Shown here in pieces: positions 1 through 5,017 of a DNA stretch of 5,183 nt (position 1 is its first letter; each line of letters opens with the position of its first letter). The position numbers were made by a program, and so were the translations under genes. The notes below the pieces were generated by a model. It was not told the origin of the DNA, did not search any database, and saw only the letters and a list, made by a program, of their open reading frames with translations. Source of the DNA: Saprospiraceae bacterium (lineage in GTDB: Bacteria > Bacteroidota > Bacteroidia > Chitinophagales > Saprospiraceae). The DNA is taken from contig JAJCYJ010000416.1 in NCBI GenBank assembly GCA_029262975.1, forward strand, positions 1 through 5,183. Reading direction: 5' to 3'.

Positions 1-759
1 TGCTGCCATTAAGACGAAAATCATATGATCAATTATCTCATCATCTGTGAACTGATTACCTTCTTCACTTCTGGCATGACAAAGTCTGCTAAATAAATCT
101 TTTCCAGGTGCTGAGCGCCTGTCTTGGATAATCGATTTAAAGTATTGAACGAGAAAGGCTCTTCCTTTTAAGCCCTTTCTGTACTTGAAAAAAGGTAGAT
201 TAACCGGAAGTGCAAGGGCTGCGCTGACTACATCTGAAATTGCTTTATTTACTTCTCTCAGGTTATCATCATGAATTCCAAAGAAGACACTGGCAGCCAA
301 TTTAAGTGTCAACTTTTTCATAAATGGAAATAACAACACTTTGTCCATTCCCTGAAGCTCTTTAAAGGCGCTGGTTATTATTGTAGGCATTACATCAAGA
401 TATCCTTGCATAGGTGCCTTCTTGAATGCATCGTTCATTATTGAGCGGTGATAATGATGCTTTTCCCCATCCATGAGCATGAGACCATTGGGAAACAAAT
501 CCGATAATGCCATCTCCCAGGCTTCTTTATTGGTTGTAAACTTAGCCTGGTCTATTAGTATATATTTATTTGCTGAAGGACCGGATAATACGATGCTACT
601 TCCGAAGATGGTATGAACTTTATAAATGTCACCATATTTATTCCTTCTCTGTTTATAGAAAGCCGTGGCATCTGACATATATTGGAATAGATGCCCGAAG
701 ACAGGGAGCCCCTCATCACCGGGGAGGTGTCTTAGATCTTTAAGAGAAGCTGTACTCAT
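1..759 (-). CDS. Cytochrome P450, CYP120/CYP26-like, N-terminal 253 residues (3' end beyond window)
   Basis: Heme monooxygenase, probably cytosolic; substrate unknown. Translating the minus strand from the ATG at 759 gives 253 open codons to the window edge. Visible P450 marks are the proline-rich entry LPGDEGLPVFG (residues 12-22), the KYGDIYKVHTIFG strand region (41-53), the helix-C segment GEKHHYHRSIMNDAF (98-112) whose Arg would contact a heme propionate, LTLKLAASVFFG (150-161), and the start of helix I, TDDEIIDHMIFVLMAA (238-253). The window ends just before the expected acidic-Thr oxygen-activation pair, and the heme Cys loop is also outside, so catalytic competence cannot be judged. 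From memory, the spacing and LP.G..GLP..G entry most resemble cyanobacterial CYP120 (retinoic acid hydroxylase) and animal CYP26; this places the fold, not the substrate. The start lies 3 nt after the upstream ferredoxin-CDGSH stop, so the two are almost certainly co-transcribed and perhaps translationally coupled. No Shine-Dalgarno is seen. Family membership is secure; subfamily is tentative. Confidence 0.93.
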   Translation of the reverse strand, partial: MSTASLKDLRHLPGDEGLPVFGHLFQYMSDATAFYKQRRNKYGDIYKVHTIFGSSIVLSGPSANKYILIDQAKFTTNKEAWEMALSDLFPNGLMLMDGEKHHYHRSIMNDAFKKAPMQGYLDVMPTIITSAFKELQGMDKVLLFPFMKKLTLKLAASVFFGIHDDNLREVNKAISDVVSAALALPVNLPFFKYRKGLKGRAFLVQYFKSIIQDRRSAPGKDLFSRLCHARSEEGNQFTDDEIIDHMIFVLMAA

Positions 760-762
760 AAA

Positions 763-1194
763 TTAGTCATCAGAAAAGCCGATTTTCTTATGGGTTCCGT
801 CACAATATGGTTTATTGTTTGACGCACCACATCGACAGAATGCAGTTGTTTTGTTTTCGAGGGTTTTTGCTCCATGCTCATCAGTGATATCTAACGATCC
901 CTGAACGATTAAGGGGCCATTTTTGACAATCTGTATCTTCGTGTTTTCTCCCATAGTTGATTCCATTTTTTCTCCTTTGATATAATAAGTCAATGCTCCT
1001 GAAGGACATTTATTAATTTGATCTATCAATTCTTCTTCGGATGCATTTTCCGGTTTAATCCATGGCTTAGCTTTTGGGTCATAAACTTTAGGCAGGCTAT
1101 GAACGCAATGTGCAGAATGGATACACTTTTGAGGCTTCCAGACTACAGTGAAATCACCTTTAGTATATTCTTTTACGATTTCCTTATTCTCCAT
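763..1194 (-). CDS. YjdI-type (Fer4_19) ferredoxin domain fused to CDGSH [2Fe-2S] domain
   Basis: A 143-residue iron-sulfur protein with two cluster sites. The N-terminal half (about 10-75) matches E. coli YjdI: CIHSAHC at 24-30, a PWIKP segment (44-48) and CPSGAL (63-68). Its ligands are C24, C30 and C63, a C-x5-C...C-P layout shared with the [3Fe-4S]/[4Fe-4S] ferredoxins that feed bacterial P450s. Only three cysteines are visible here, so a [3Fe-4S] cluster or a non-Cys fourth ligand is possible. The C-terminal part holds a canonical CDGSH motif, CRCGASNNKPYCDGTH (120-135), giving C120, C122, C131 and H135 as the 3Cys-1His ligands of a labile [2Fe-2S] cluster. There is no signal peptide, so it should be cytosolic. 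The start at 1194 follows an A/T-rich leader with no Shine-Dalgarno. It is the first gene of the operon, its stop being 3 nt before the P450. Role as the P450 redox partner is inferred from context; redox or oxidative-stress sensing is the alternative. Confidence 0.93.
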   Translation of the reverse strand: MENKEIVKEYTKGDFTVVWKPQKCIHSAHCVHSLPKVYDPKAKPWIKPENASEEELIDQINKCPSGALTYYIKGEKMESTMGENTKIQIVKNGPLIVQGSLDITDEHGAKTLENKTTAFCRCGASNNKPYCDGTHKKIGFSDD

Positions 1195-1229
1195 AAATCA
1201 ATAGATGTTAATTCTTATTCATGAAATTA

Positions 1230-1270
1230 ATCATTTTGACGGACTCTCTGAATAGAATGATGATTTTGAC
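1230..1270. repeat. Short direct repeat ATcATTTTGAC / ATgATTTTGAC, 30-nt period
   Basis: The 11-mers at 1230-1240 and 1260-1270 agree at 10 of 11 positions and start exactly 30 nt apart, about three helical turns, so both would face the same side of the DNA. They lie 36-76 nt upstream of the ferredoxin-CDGSH start, where an operator would be expected. In AT-rich DNA some such repeats arise by chance, so this is tentative. Confidence 0.35.
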
Positions 1271-1289
1271 TGAAATACTTACTAGTCAA
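1266..1289. promoter_or_regulatory. Candidate operator: inverted repeat TTGACT-N12-AGTCAA
   Basis: TTGACT at 1266-1271 and AGTCAA at 1284-1289 are perfect inverted hexamers separated by 12 nt, with centres 18 nt apart. The left arm overlaps the second copy of the 30-nt direct repeat. A looser, distant partner (TGACCTAGTA, 1341-1350) is nearly the reverse complement of TACTAGTCA at 1280-1288. This geometry suits a dimeric regulator of the ferredoxin-P450 operon, but no regulator gene is in the window. Confidence 0.3.
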
Positions 1290-1420
1290 TCCTAAATGCA
1301 TGACACATGAAATATTCTTAATCGTACTTAGATCCAATTATGACCTAGTAAATAGTTGTTGTCTTATCTGACCTCCGATCACATTTATAAGTTTTGAAAT
1401 TAAGATCACTTTAAAGTTCC

Positions 1421-1448
1421 GATACAGGATCAACGAATACGCTGTATC
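1421..1448. promoter_or_regulatory. Inverted repeat GATACAG-N14-CTGTATC upstream of the transporter
   Basis: Perfect 7-bp arms lie at 1421-1427 and 1442-1448 with a 14-nt spacer, about 136 nt before the transporter start. No plus-strand gene reads into it, and the minus-strand operon starts well to the left, so it is not a terminator of a visible gene. An operator or a leader-RNA hairpin is possible. Confidence 0.3.
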
Positions 1449-1492
1449 TGTTTTACTTGATTATGAGTTTCAATGATAAAAACTTATTCTCC

Positions 1493-1527
1493 TTGAAGTC
1501 CAATAATTTTTTCAACGTTATAGTTTG
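1493..1527 (+). promoter_or_regulatory. Weak candidate promoter for the transporter
   Basis: TTG at 1493-1495 and TA...TTTG at 1519-1527 resemble the Bacteroidota -33 TTG and -7 TAnnTTTG elements, but the -7 box has one extra base between TA and TTTG and the spacer (23 nt) is at the long limit. It would give a leader of about 50 nt. It is the best candidate on this strand, not a confident call. Confidence 0.2.
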
Positions 1528-1583
1528 AATTCTTTCTCTAAATCCCTTGGATATTCCTGCATTTAAACCAAGTTTACAGAACA

Positions 1584-2996
1584 ATGAGTTGGATAAGTTC
1601 GGATAATACAAAATTCATCATTTGTGTCTTTATTGCTGTGGCAATTTGGCTGTGTACAGGATATACCGATGTTACGGCAAAAGCATGGCATATTTTTGCC
1701 GTTTTCATTGCGGTCATTTGTAGTTTTATTCTCAGACCATATCCTATGGGAATGATGGTATTAATGGGTTTACTCGCCTTGGTAATTTCTTCGACACTTA
1801 CAATCAAAGAATCGTTGTCTGGATTCGCAGATAGTACAGTATGGTTAGTAGTCGCTGCCTTTTTATTAGCAGGTGCTATGATTGAAACTGGACTTGGAAG
1901 AAGAATTGCTTTGAATCTTGTGAAAAAACTGGGCAAAACAATCAAAGGGCTAGCATATGCTATCTGTGGGTCAGAATTTATTTTAGCCTCTGTCATGCCT
2001 TCTAATACAGCACGTGGAGGGGGTATTCATGCTCCAATTGTGAATTCCTTATCTCATTCTCTTGGGTCTACGAAAAGTCATCATCCTGAGCGTGCTGGTC
2101 AATATTTAAGTCTTGTGGGAGGCCATGCCAATTTAATAGCCGCAGCTATGTTTATGACCGGTATGGCAGCCAATCCCCTTGTATCAAAGGCTGTCAATCA
2201 AGTTTATGGCATTGAGTTCGGATGGAGTACATGGCTTTTGGGATCTATTGTCCCTGGATTAATCTCTCTACTCATACTTCCACAAGTCATACACAGACTC
2301 ACTAAGCCAACATTGTCAGATGGCAGGGCTGCTCAAAAAAAAGCCACTGAGGAACTAAAAGACATGGGCCCAATGTCGACCCGGGAGAAGGTGATGATGG
2401 TAGTGCTCATACTTATGCTTCTTCTTTGGACGACCAAATTCATTCATGGCATAGGAACAACTACTGTTGCATTAATCGGAGTCCTGGTTTTGCTGATCAC
2501 CAAAGCTCAAACATGGGATGATATAATAAAAAATGAAATGGCATGGGACACATTGATCTGGTTAGGAGGATTGTTGACCATGGCTAATTTGTTACTGGAA
2601 TATGGGTTTATTCAATGGTTTGTGGATATTGTCCAATCATCTGTAGGATCTGTAACCGGGTTGACAGCTATAATCATATTAGGGATAATTTACTTTTATT
2701 CGATGTACGCTTTCTCCATGCTGACTGGACATATTGCAGCCATGGTAGGCCCCTTCCTGGCAGTCTCTCTGGCCGTCCAGGGTCAGCCCCTTGTGGCGGC
2801 CGCCATCTTTGCTTATTTTTCTTGTCTCTGTGGATGTACAACTAATTATTCTTCTGGTCCGATCATAATATATTTTGGATTGGGTTACGTCGAGGCACCA
2901 AAATGGTTTTCTGTTGGATTTATAGTTTCATTGTGTCACATAACTGTTTGGATTGGAGCCGGACTTGTATGGTGGAAAATCCTCGGGTGGTGGTAA
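1584..2996 (+). CDS. DASS (SLC13-like) anion symporter/exchanger, CitT/YflS-type dicarboxylate transporter
   Basis: Inner-membrane transporter of 470 residues, the usual length of bacterial CitT/TtdT/YflS proteins. It is hydrophobic throughout, with about a dozen likely membrane segments (for example 11-27, 34-50, 84-102, 174-197, 215-233, 268-305, 322-338, 384-417, 441-463). The two pseudo-symmetric substrate/cation motifs are present: MPSNTARGGGI with S140-N141-T142, and TTNYSSGPIIIYFG with T420-N421 and S423-S424-G425. The second is the variant typical of the CitT/2-oxoglutarate-malate branch rather than a plain SNT. A charged cytosolic loop lies at about 241-268. Expected substrates are C4 dicarboxylates, 2-oxoglutarate or citrate, either coupled to sodium or by exchange; the sequence does not decide which. 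The start ATG has an A-rich leader (AGAACA) and no Shine-Dalgarno, and the first helix begins soon after. truC follows after 31 nt and may be co-transcribed, without an obvious functional link. Confidence 0.93.
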   Translation: MSWISSDNTKFIICVFIAVAIWLCTGYTDVTAKAWHIFAVFIAVICSFILRPYPMGMMVLMGLLALVISSTLTIKESLSGFADSTVWLVVAAFLLAGAMIETGLGRRIALNLVKKLGKTIKGLAYAICGSEFILASVMPSNTARGGGIHAPIVNSLSHSLGSTKSHHPERAGQYLSLVGGHANLIAAAMFMTGMAANPLVSKAVNQVYGIEFGWSTWLLGSIVPGLISLLILPQVIHRLTKPTLSDGRAAQKKATEELKDMGPMSTREKVMMVVLILMLLLWTTKFIHGIGTTTVALIGVLVLLITKAQTWDDIIKNEMAWDTLIWLGGLLTMANLLLEYGFIQWFVDIVQSSVGSVTGLTAIIILGIIYFYSMYAFSMLTGHIAAMVGPFLAVSLAVQGQPLVAAAIFAYFSCLCGCTTNYSSGPIIIYFGLGYVEAPKWFSVGFIVSLCHITVWIGAGLVWWKILGWW

Positions 2997-3027
2997 ATCA
3001 ACATTATTGAAAGATCGTCATAATAAT

Positions 3028-3732
3028 ATGTCTTTAGAACCTCATATACCCATAGAAGTAATATTTGAAAATGAAGATCTTATTGCCATTAACAAACCCC
3101 ATGGACTTTTAGTACATCGAAGTAGAATAGCTTCAGATGCCCGTACATTTGCACTACAATTAGTTAGAAATCTTACGGGCAGTCATGTTTATCCGGCACA
3201 TCGACTAGATCGAAAGACTTCGGGTGTACTACTTTTTTCAAAATCTAAAAAAGCCAACGTTGAATGCCAGCGCTTATTCAGAGAAAGATTAATAACTAAA
3301 ATATATCATGCAATCGTAAGGGGATACACAGACGAAGATGGACACATAGATTATCCCCTGACTGATCAGAATAAATCTCGATCTGCGCGTACTAACTACA
3401 AAAGTCTGCGAAGATTTGAAATAGATATTCCTTCATACAAATTTCAATCATCAAGATATAGTTTGTTAGAAATACTACCTGAGACCGGAAGATACCATCA
3501 AATAAGAAAACACATGGCGCATATCTTTCACCCTATAATCGGAGACAGACCGCATGGATGTAATAAGCAGAATAAACTTTGGAAGGAAAGATTTGAAATG
3601 AATAGGATGATGCTTCATGCTGTATCACTGAAATTTGAATATCCCAAAGGGAACGAATTATATATCACGGCTCCTTATAGTCAAGAATTTCAAGACTCTT
3701 TGAAAATTCTTGGACACCATGGTCTTGAGTGA
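3028..3732 (+). CDS. truC: tRNA pseudouridine-65 synthase, TruC-type (RluA family)
   Basis: Cytosolic RNA-modifying enzyme, 234 residues from the ATG at 3028. It isomerises uridine to pseudouridine; in E. coli, TruC acts at position 65 of the tRNA T arm. The order of conserved blocks follows E. coli TruC as I recall it: ENEDLIAINKPHGLLVHRS near the N-terminus, the catalytic loop AHRLDRKTSGVLL with Asp61 as nucleophile, KIYHAIVRG, a YPL segment, then TGRYHQIRKHMAHIFHPIIG with GDRPHG after it, and MMLHA near the end. An S4 domain, common in RluA/RluC/RluD, is absent, as in TruC. The frame is open back to an ATG at 2953 inside the transporter gene, but those 25 extra codons are a Gly/Lys-rich reading of the transporter's own codons, and the homologous N-terminus starts near 3028. 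It lies 31 nt after the transporter stop on the same strand. Exact tRNA position is inferred from family, not proven. Confidence 0.93.
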   Translation: MSLEPHIPIEVIFENEDLIAINKPHGLLVHRSRIASDARTFALQLVRNLTGSHVYPAHRLDRKTSGVLLFSKSKKANVECQRLFRERLITKIYHAIVRGYTDEDGHIDYPLTDQNKSRSARTNYKSLRRFEIDIPSYKFQSSRYSLLEILPETGRYHQIRKHMAHIFHPIIGDRPHGCNKQNKLWKERFEMNRMMLHAVSLKFEYPKGNELYITAPYSQEFQDSLKILGHHGLE

Positions 3733-3944
3733 ATTCAAGAAGAATAGCATGTACTTCTATATATAGTAATGATAGTCAGACTAAATCACTCCCGTTTTTT
3801 TTGCATTATGATTTGTCGTCTTTAATTCTATTATATGTTTAGTTGAATTCAATATAAAATTCTCTGTACCCGCAAACCTGCATGATGGATAATGTGTTAT
3901 GACGAACATTTCTTTTTAGTGTACTTTCATATAAAATTAGAACA
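3733..3944. other. Intergenic spacer between truC and the DJ-1/PfpI fusion gene
   Basis: These 212 AT-rich nt hold no gene. There is an 8-T run at 3795-3802 without a convincing stem before it, a 10-bp palindrome TTGAATTCAA at 3843-3852, and TAGTC-A-GACTA at 3772-3782, whose one-base centre cannot form a hairpin loop but could be a protein site. A promoter for the downstream gene is expected here, but I see no good TTG...TAnnTTTG pair. Confidence 0.5.
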
Positions 3945-4748
3945 ATGAAATTCGCAGTCATTACATATATTGTATTTATATGCTCTATTGGAATTATTCC
4001 TGCCCAAAACAATTCTGATGAAGGTCAGATAGCATATTACTGTCCTCCGTGTCATAATTCATGTGATGATCTTGAGTTTGAGACTGCAGGCAAATGCACA
4101 CATTGCGGTATGGTACTCCTTCAACAAAACGAGGAGCAAAGGACCAATACCATGAGCCTTCGTAAAATGATCGTTGGTTTTTATCTGCAAGATGGAGTTG
4201 AAGTATTGGATTTTGCTGGCCCGATGGAAGTCTTTTCTTATGCAGGATTCAAAGTTGTGACTATTTCAAAATTCAAAAATGCGATCACATCCCAAGGAAT
4301 TTTAAAAGTAATTCCAGAATACTCAATTGAGGATGCTCCTGACTTGGATATATTAGCCACTTTCGGAGGAAATTCGAATCGTGGTTTTGATGATAAAGTT
4401 TTAGTTGATTGGGTAAAAGCACAAGTCGTAGACTATCACTTTTCGGTATGCACGGGAGCATTTCTATTAGCAAAGGCAGGTATTCTTGACGGGCTTCAAG
4501 CAACGACCTTTCACCAGTCTATAGATAACTTACAAAATCAATTTCCTGCTATTAGTGTACTCAAAAATGTGAGATATGTGGATAATAGTGACGTAATTAC
4601 AACAGCTGGAATTTCAGCGGGTATCGACGGTGCCCTTCACCTGGTACATAAACTTTATGGATTAGATGTAGCTAAGGCGATTGCTACAAACATGGAATAT
4701 GATAAATGGATACCTGAAGAGGGGTTGATAGTTCAACAGAAGCACTAA
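3945..4748 (+). CDS. Exported fusion: Cys-rich metal-binding (HMBD-like) segment plus DJ-1/PfpI domain, isonitrile-hydratase-like
   Basis: A 267-residue protein in three parts. Residues 1-20 form a signal peptide (one Lys, hydrophobic 4-19, likely cleavage at IPA|QNN), so it should reach the periplasm. Residues 31-60 are a small metal-binding module: YYCPPCHNSC (C33, C36, C40) and GKCTHCGM (C51, C54), resembling the heavy-metal-binding domain of copper proteins but with CPPC in place of the usual CPMH. Residues 74-263 are a complete DJ-1/PfpI domain of the isonitrile hydratase/AraC-N-terminal group: VLDFAGPMEVF with Glu95, the nucleophile elbow SVCTGAFLLAKAGIL with Cys169, ATTFHQS with His190, and TTAGISAGIDGALHL (219-233). 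There is no DNA-binding helix-turn-helix, so it is not a GlxA-type regulator. Activity could be isonitrile hydration or a redox/chaperone role; substrate is unknown. An internal ATG at codon 70 has its own Shine-Dalgarno-like sequence. It appears to be transcribed alone. Confidence 0.9.
   Translation: MKFAVITYIVFICSIGIIPAQNNSDEGQIAYYCPPCHNSCDDLEFETAGKCTHCGMVLLQQNEEQRTNTMSLRKMIVGFYLQDGVEVLDFAGPMEVFSYAGFKVVTISKFKNAITSQGILKVIPEYSIEDAPDLDILATFGGNSNRGFDDKVLVDWVKAQVVDYHFSVCTGAFLLAKAGILDGLQATTFHQSIDNLQNQFPAISVLKNVRYVDNSDVITTAGISAGIDGALHLVHKLYGLDVAKAIATNMEYDKWIPEEGLIVQQKH
4138..4154 (+). promoter_or_regulatory. Shine-Dalgarno-like site and possible internal start in the DJ-1/PfpI fusion gene
   Basis: AAAGGA at 4138-4143, with GAGGAG just before it at 4131-4136, lies 8 nt before an in-frame ATG at 4152 (Met70). 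Translation from there would skip the signal peptide and Cys-rich module and yield a 198-residue, complete and cytosolic DJ-1/PfpI domain. None of the other starts in this window has such a site. Shine-Dalgarno sequences matter little in Bacteroidota, and the purines may simply encode the Glu/Gln-rich linker, so this is only a possibility. Confidence 0.25.
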
Positions 4749-4802
4749 CCAGATGGCATAGTACATTGAACTAAAGTGTTTGTTGCAAGATATAAAATGG
4801 AT

Positions 4803-4839
4803 AAAATAAAACCGACCCACTTTTGTAAGTGGGCCAGTT
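4803..4839 (-). terminator. Intrinsic terminator of a minus-strand transcript
   Basis: On the minus strand AACTGGCCCACTT (4839-4827), loop ACAA (4826-4823) and AAGTGGGTCGGTT (4822-4810) form a 13-bp stem with 11 Watson-Crick and 2 G-U pairs, followed by a T-rich tail (TTTTATTTT, 4811-4803). Read on the plus strand, the two G-U pairs become A-C mismatches, the stem shrinks to 7 bp, and no immediate T-run follows. It therefore mainly serves a minus-strand transcript, though weak use by the convergent plus-strand gene ending at 4748 is possible. Confidence 0.72.
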
Positions 4840-4942
4840 CTCCTTTTCACGGAGGATTGATAAAAGGCACGTTAAAGGAATCTGGAGAGACCTTCCCCTT
4901 ATCAGAGTGCGAAAATAGATAATTATTGATGATGCTTGCTAT
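4803..4942 (-). ncRNA. Candidate small structured RNA of about 140 nt, class unknown
   Basis: No convincing protein is encoded here, yet 4812-4910 is about 48% G+C by hand count against 23-30% in the flanks, a usual sign of a structured RNA in an AT-rich genome. On the minus strand UGAUAAGGGG (4904-4895) pairs with CCUUUUAUCA (4867-4858) over 10 bp including two G-U pairs, and AAGG (4894-4891) pairs inside with CCUU (4878-4875). A small CUCC/GGAG hairpin (4854-4851 with 4843-4840) follows, then the 13-bp terminator. All four G-U pairs would be A-C mismatches on the other strand, which fixes the likely strand. The 5' end at about 4942 is set only by the promoter-like sequence upstream. I do not recognise an Rfam class; a trans-acting RNA or a 6S-like RNA are guesses. 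A 3' UTR of an unseen gene is unlikely, since no minus-strand ORF precedes it. Confidence 0.45.
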
Positions 4943-4946
4943 TGTA

Positions 4947-4975
4947 GAAAAGTATTCTCTTAATATAAAGCAAAA
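4947..4975 (-). promoter_or_regulatory. Candidate Bacteroidota-type promoter for the small RNA
   Basis: On the minus strand TTTTG (4975-4971) is followed after 16 nt by TACTTTTC (4954-4947), which matches the -7 consensus TAnnTTTG except for the last base. The spacer is slightly shorter than usual. Transcription would begin near 4942 and run into the structured island and its terminator. Confidence 0.35.
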
Positions 4976-4977
4976 TG

Positions 4978-5017
4978 TTAGCTACTTATCATAATGAAGC
5001 CTAGAGGAAGTAGCTAA
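4978..5017. repeat. Perfect 10-bp inverted repeat TTAGCTACTT / AAGTAGCTAA, 20-nt loop
   Basis: The arms at 4978-4987 and 5008-5017 are exact reverse complements separated by 20 nt. It sits 3 nt upstream of the candidate promoter of the minus-strand RNA, so an operator for that RNA is one reading. It could also be a terminator for a minus-strand transcript starting outside the window, since AACATTTTGC follows on that strand, though the T-tract is poor. Confidence 0.5.

Larger units (their letters stand above)
1195..1583. promoter_or_regulatory. Divergent intergenic region between the P450 operon and the transporter
   Basis: These 389 nt separate two divergently oriented units and must hold both promoters. 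I see no coding potential. No clean match to the Bacteroidota promoter (TTG ... TAnnTTTG) is visible on either strand, only degenerate ones. The side nearer the P450 operon has repeated TGAC elements: a direct repeat at 1230-1240 and 1260-1270, and an inverted pair at 1266-1271 and 1284-1289. The transporter side has a 7-bp inverted repeat at 1421-1448. These are listed separately and look like protein-binding sites rather than terminators, since no gene reads into this region. Confidence 0.6.

Noticed and set aside
1018..1224. 68-codon plus-strand frame antisense to the ferredoxin-CDGSH gene
   Set aside because: It overlaps conserved cluster-ligand codons on the other strand and shows no motif of its own.
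1574..1996. 140-codon minus-strand frame inside the transporter gene
   Set aside because: It is antisense to a clear DASS coding region, has no family resemblance and reflects codon structure of the sense gene.
2615..2845. 76-codon plus-strand frame in another frame of the transporter gene
   Set aside because: Cys-rich out-of-frame reading of transmembrane codons; no independent start signal or motif.
2953..3027. N-terminal extension of truC from an ATG at 2953
   Set aside because: It reads the last codons of the transporter in another frame, yields a low-complexity Gly/Lys/Ser stretch, and the TruC homology begins only after the ATG at 3028.
3795..3802. Run of eight T after truC as an intrinsic terminator
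   Set aside because: No upstream sequence pairs with the preceding CTCCCG, so there is no stem to go with the T-run.
4285..4503. 72-codon minus-strand frame inside the DJ-1/PfpI gene
   Set aside because: It is antisense to the catalytic domain and has no recognisable feature.
4662..4850. 62-codon minus-strand frame across the DJ-1/PfpI 3' end and the terminator
   Set aside because: It runs through the terminator stem and the antisense of a real gene; no motif is seen.
4816..4856. Plus-strand terminator of the DJ-1/PfpI gene formed by two adjacent hairpins
   Set aside because: On the plus strand the first stem is only 7 bp and is followed by CCAGTTCTCC, not a T-run. The element is better explained as a minus-strand terminator, with at most weak bidirectional use.
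4881..4892. TCTGGAGAGACC resembling part of a glycine riboswitch
   Set aside because: The rest of the aptamer core (a CCGAAGG-type segment and matching stems) is missing, no glycine gene follows, and the favoured strand of the fold is the opposite one.
4797..4922. 41-codon plus-strand reading frame starting MDKIKPTHFC
   Set aside because: No recognisable motif, and it coincides with RNA stems whose G-U pairs favour the minus strand. Its G+C is explained by the RNA structure, though a tiny protein or a decayed element cannot be excluded.
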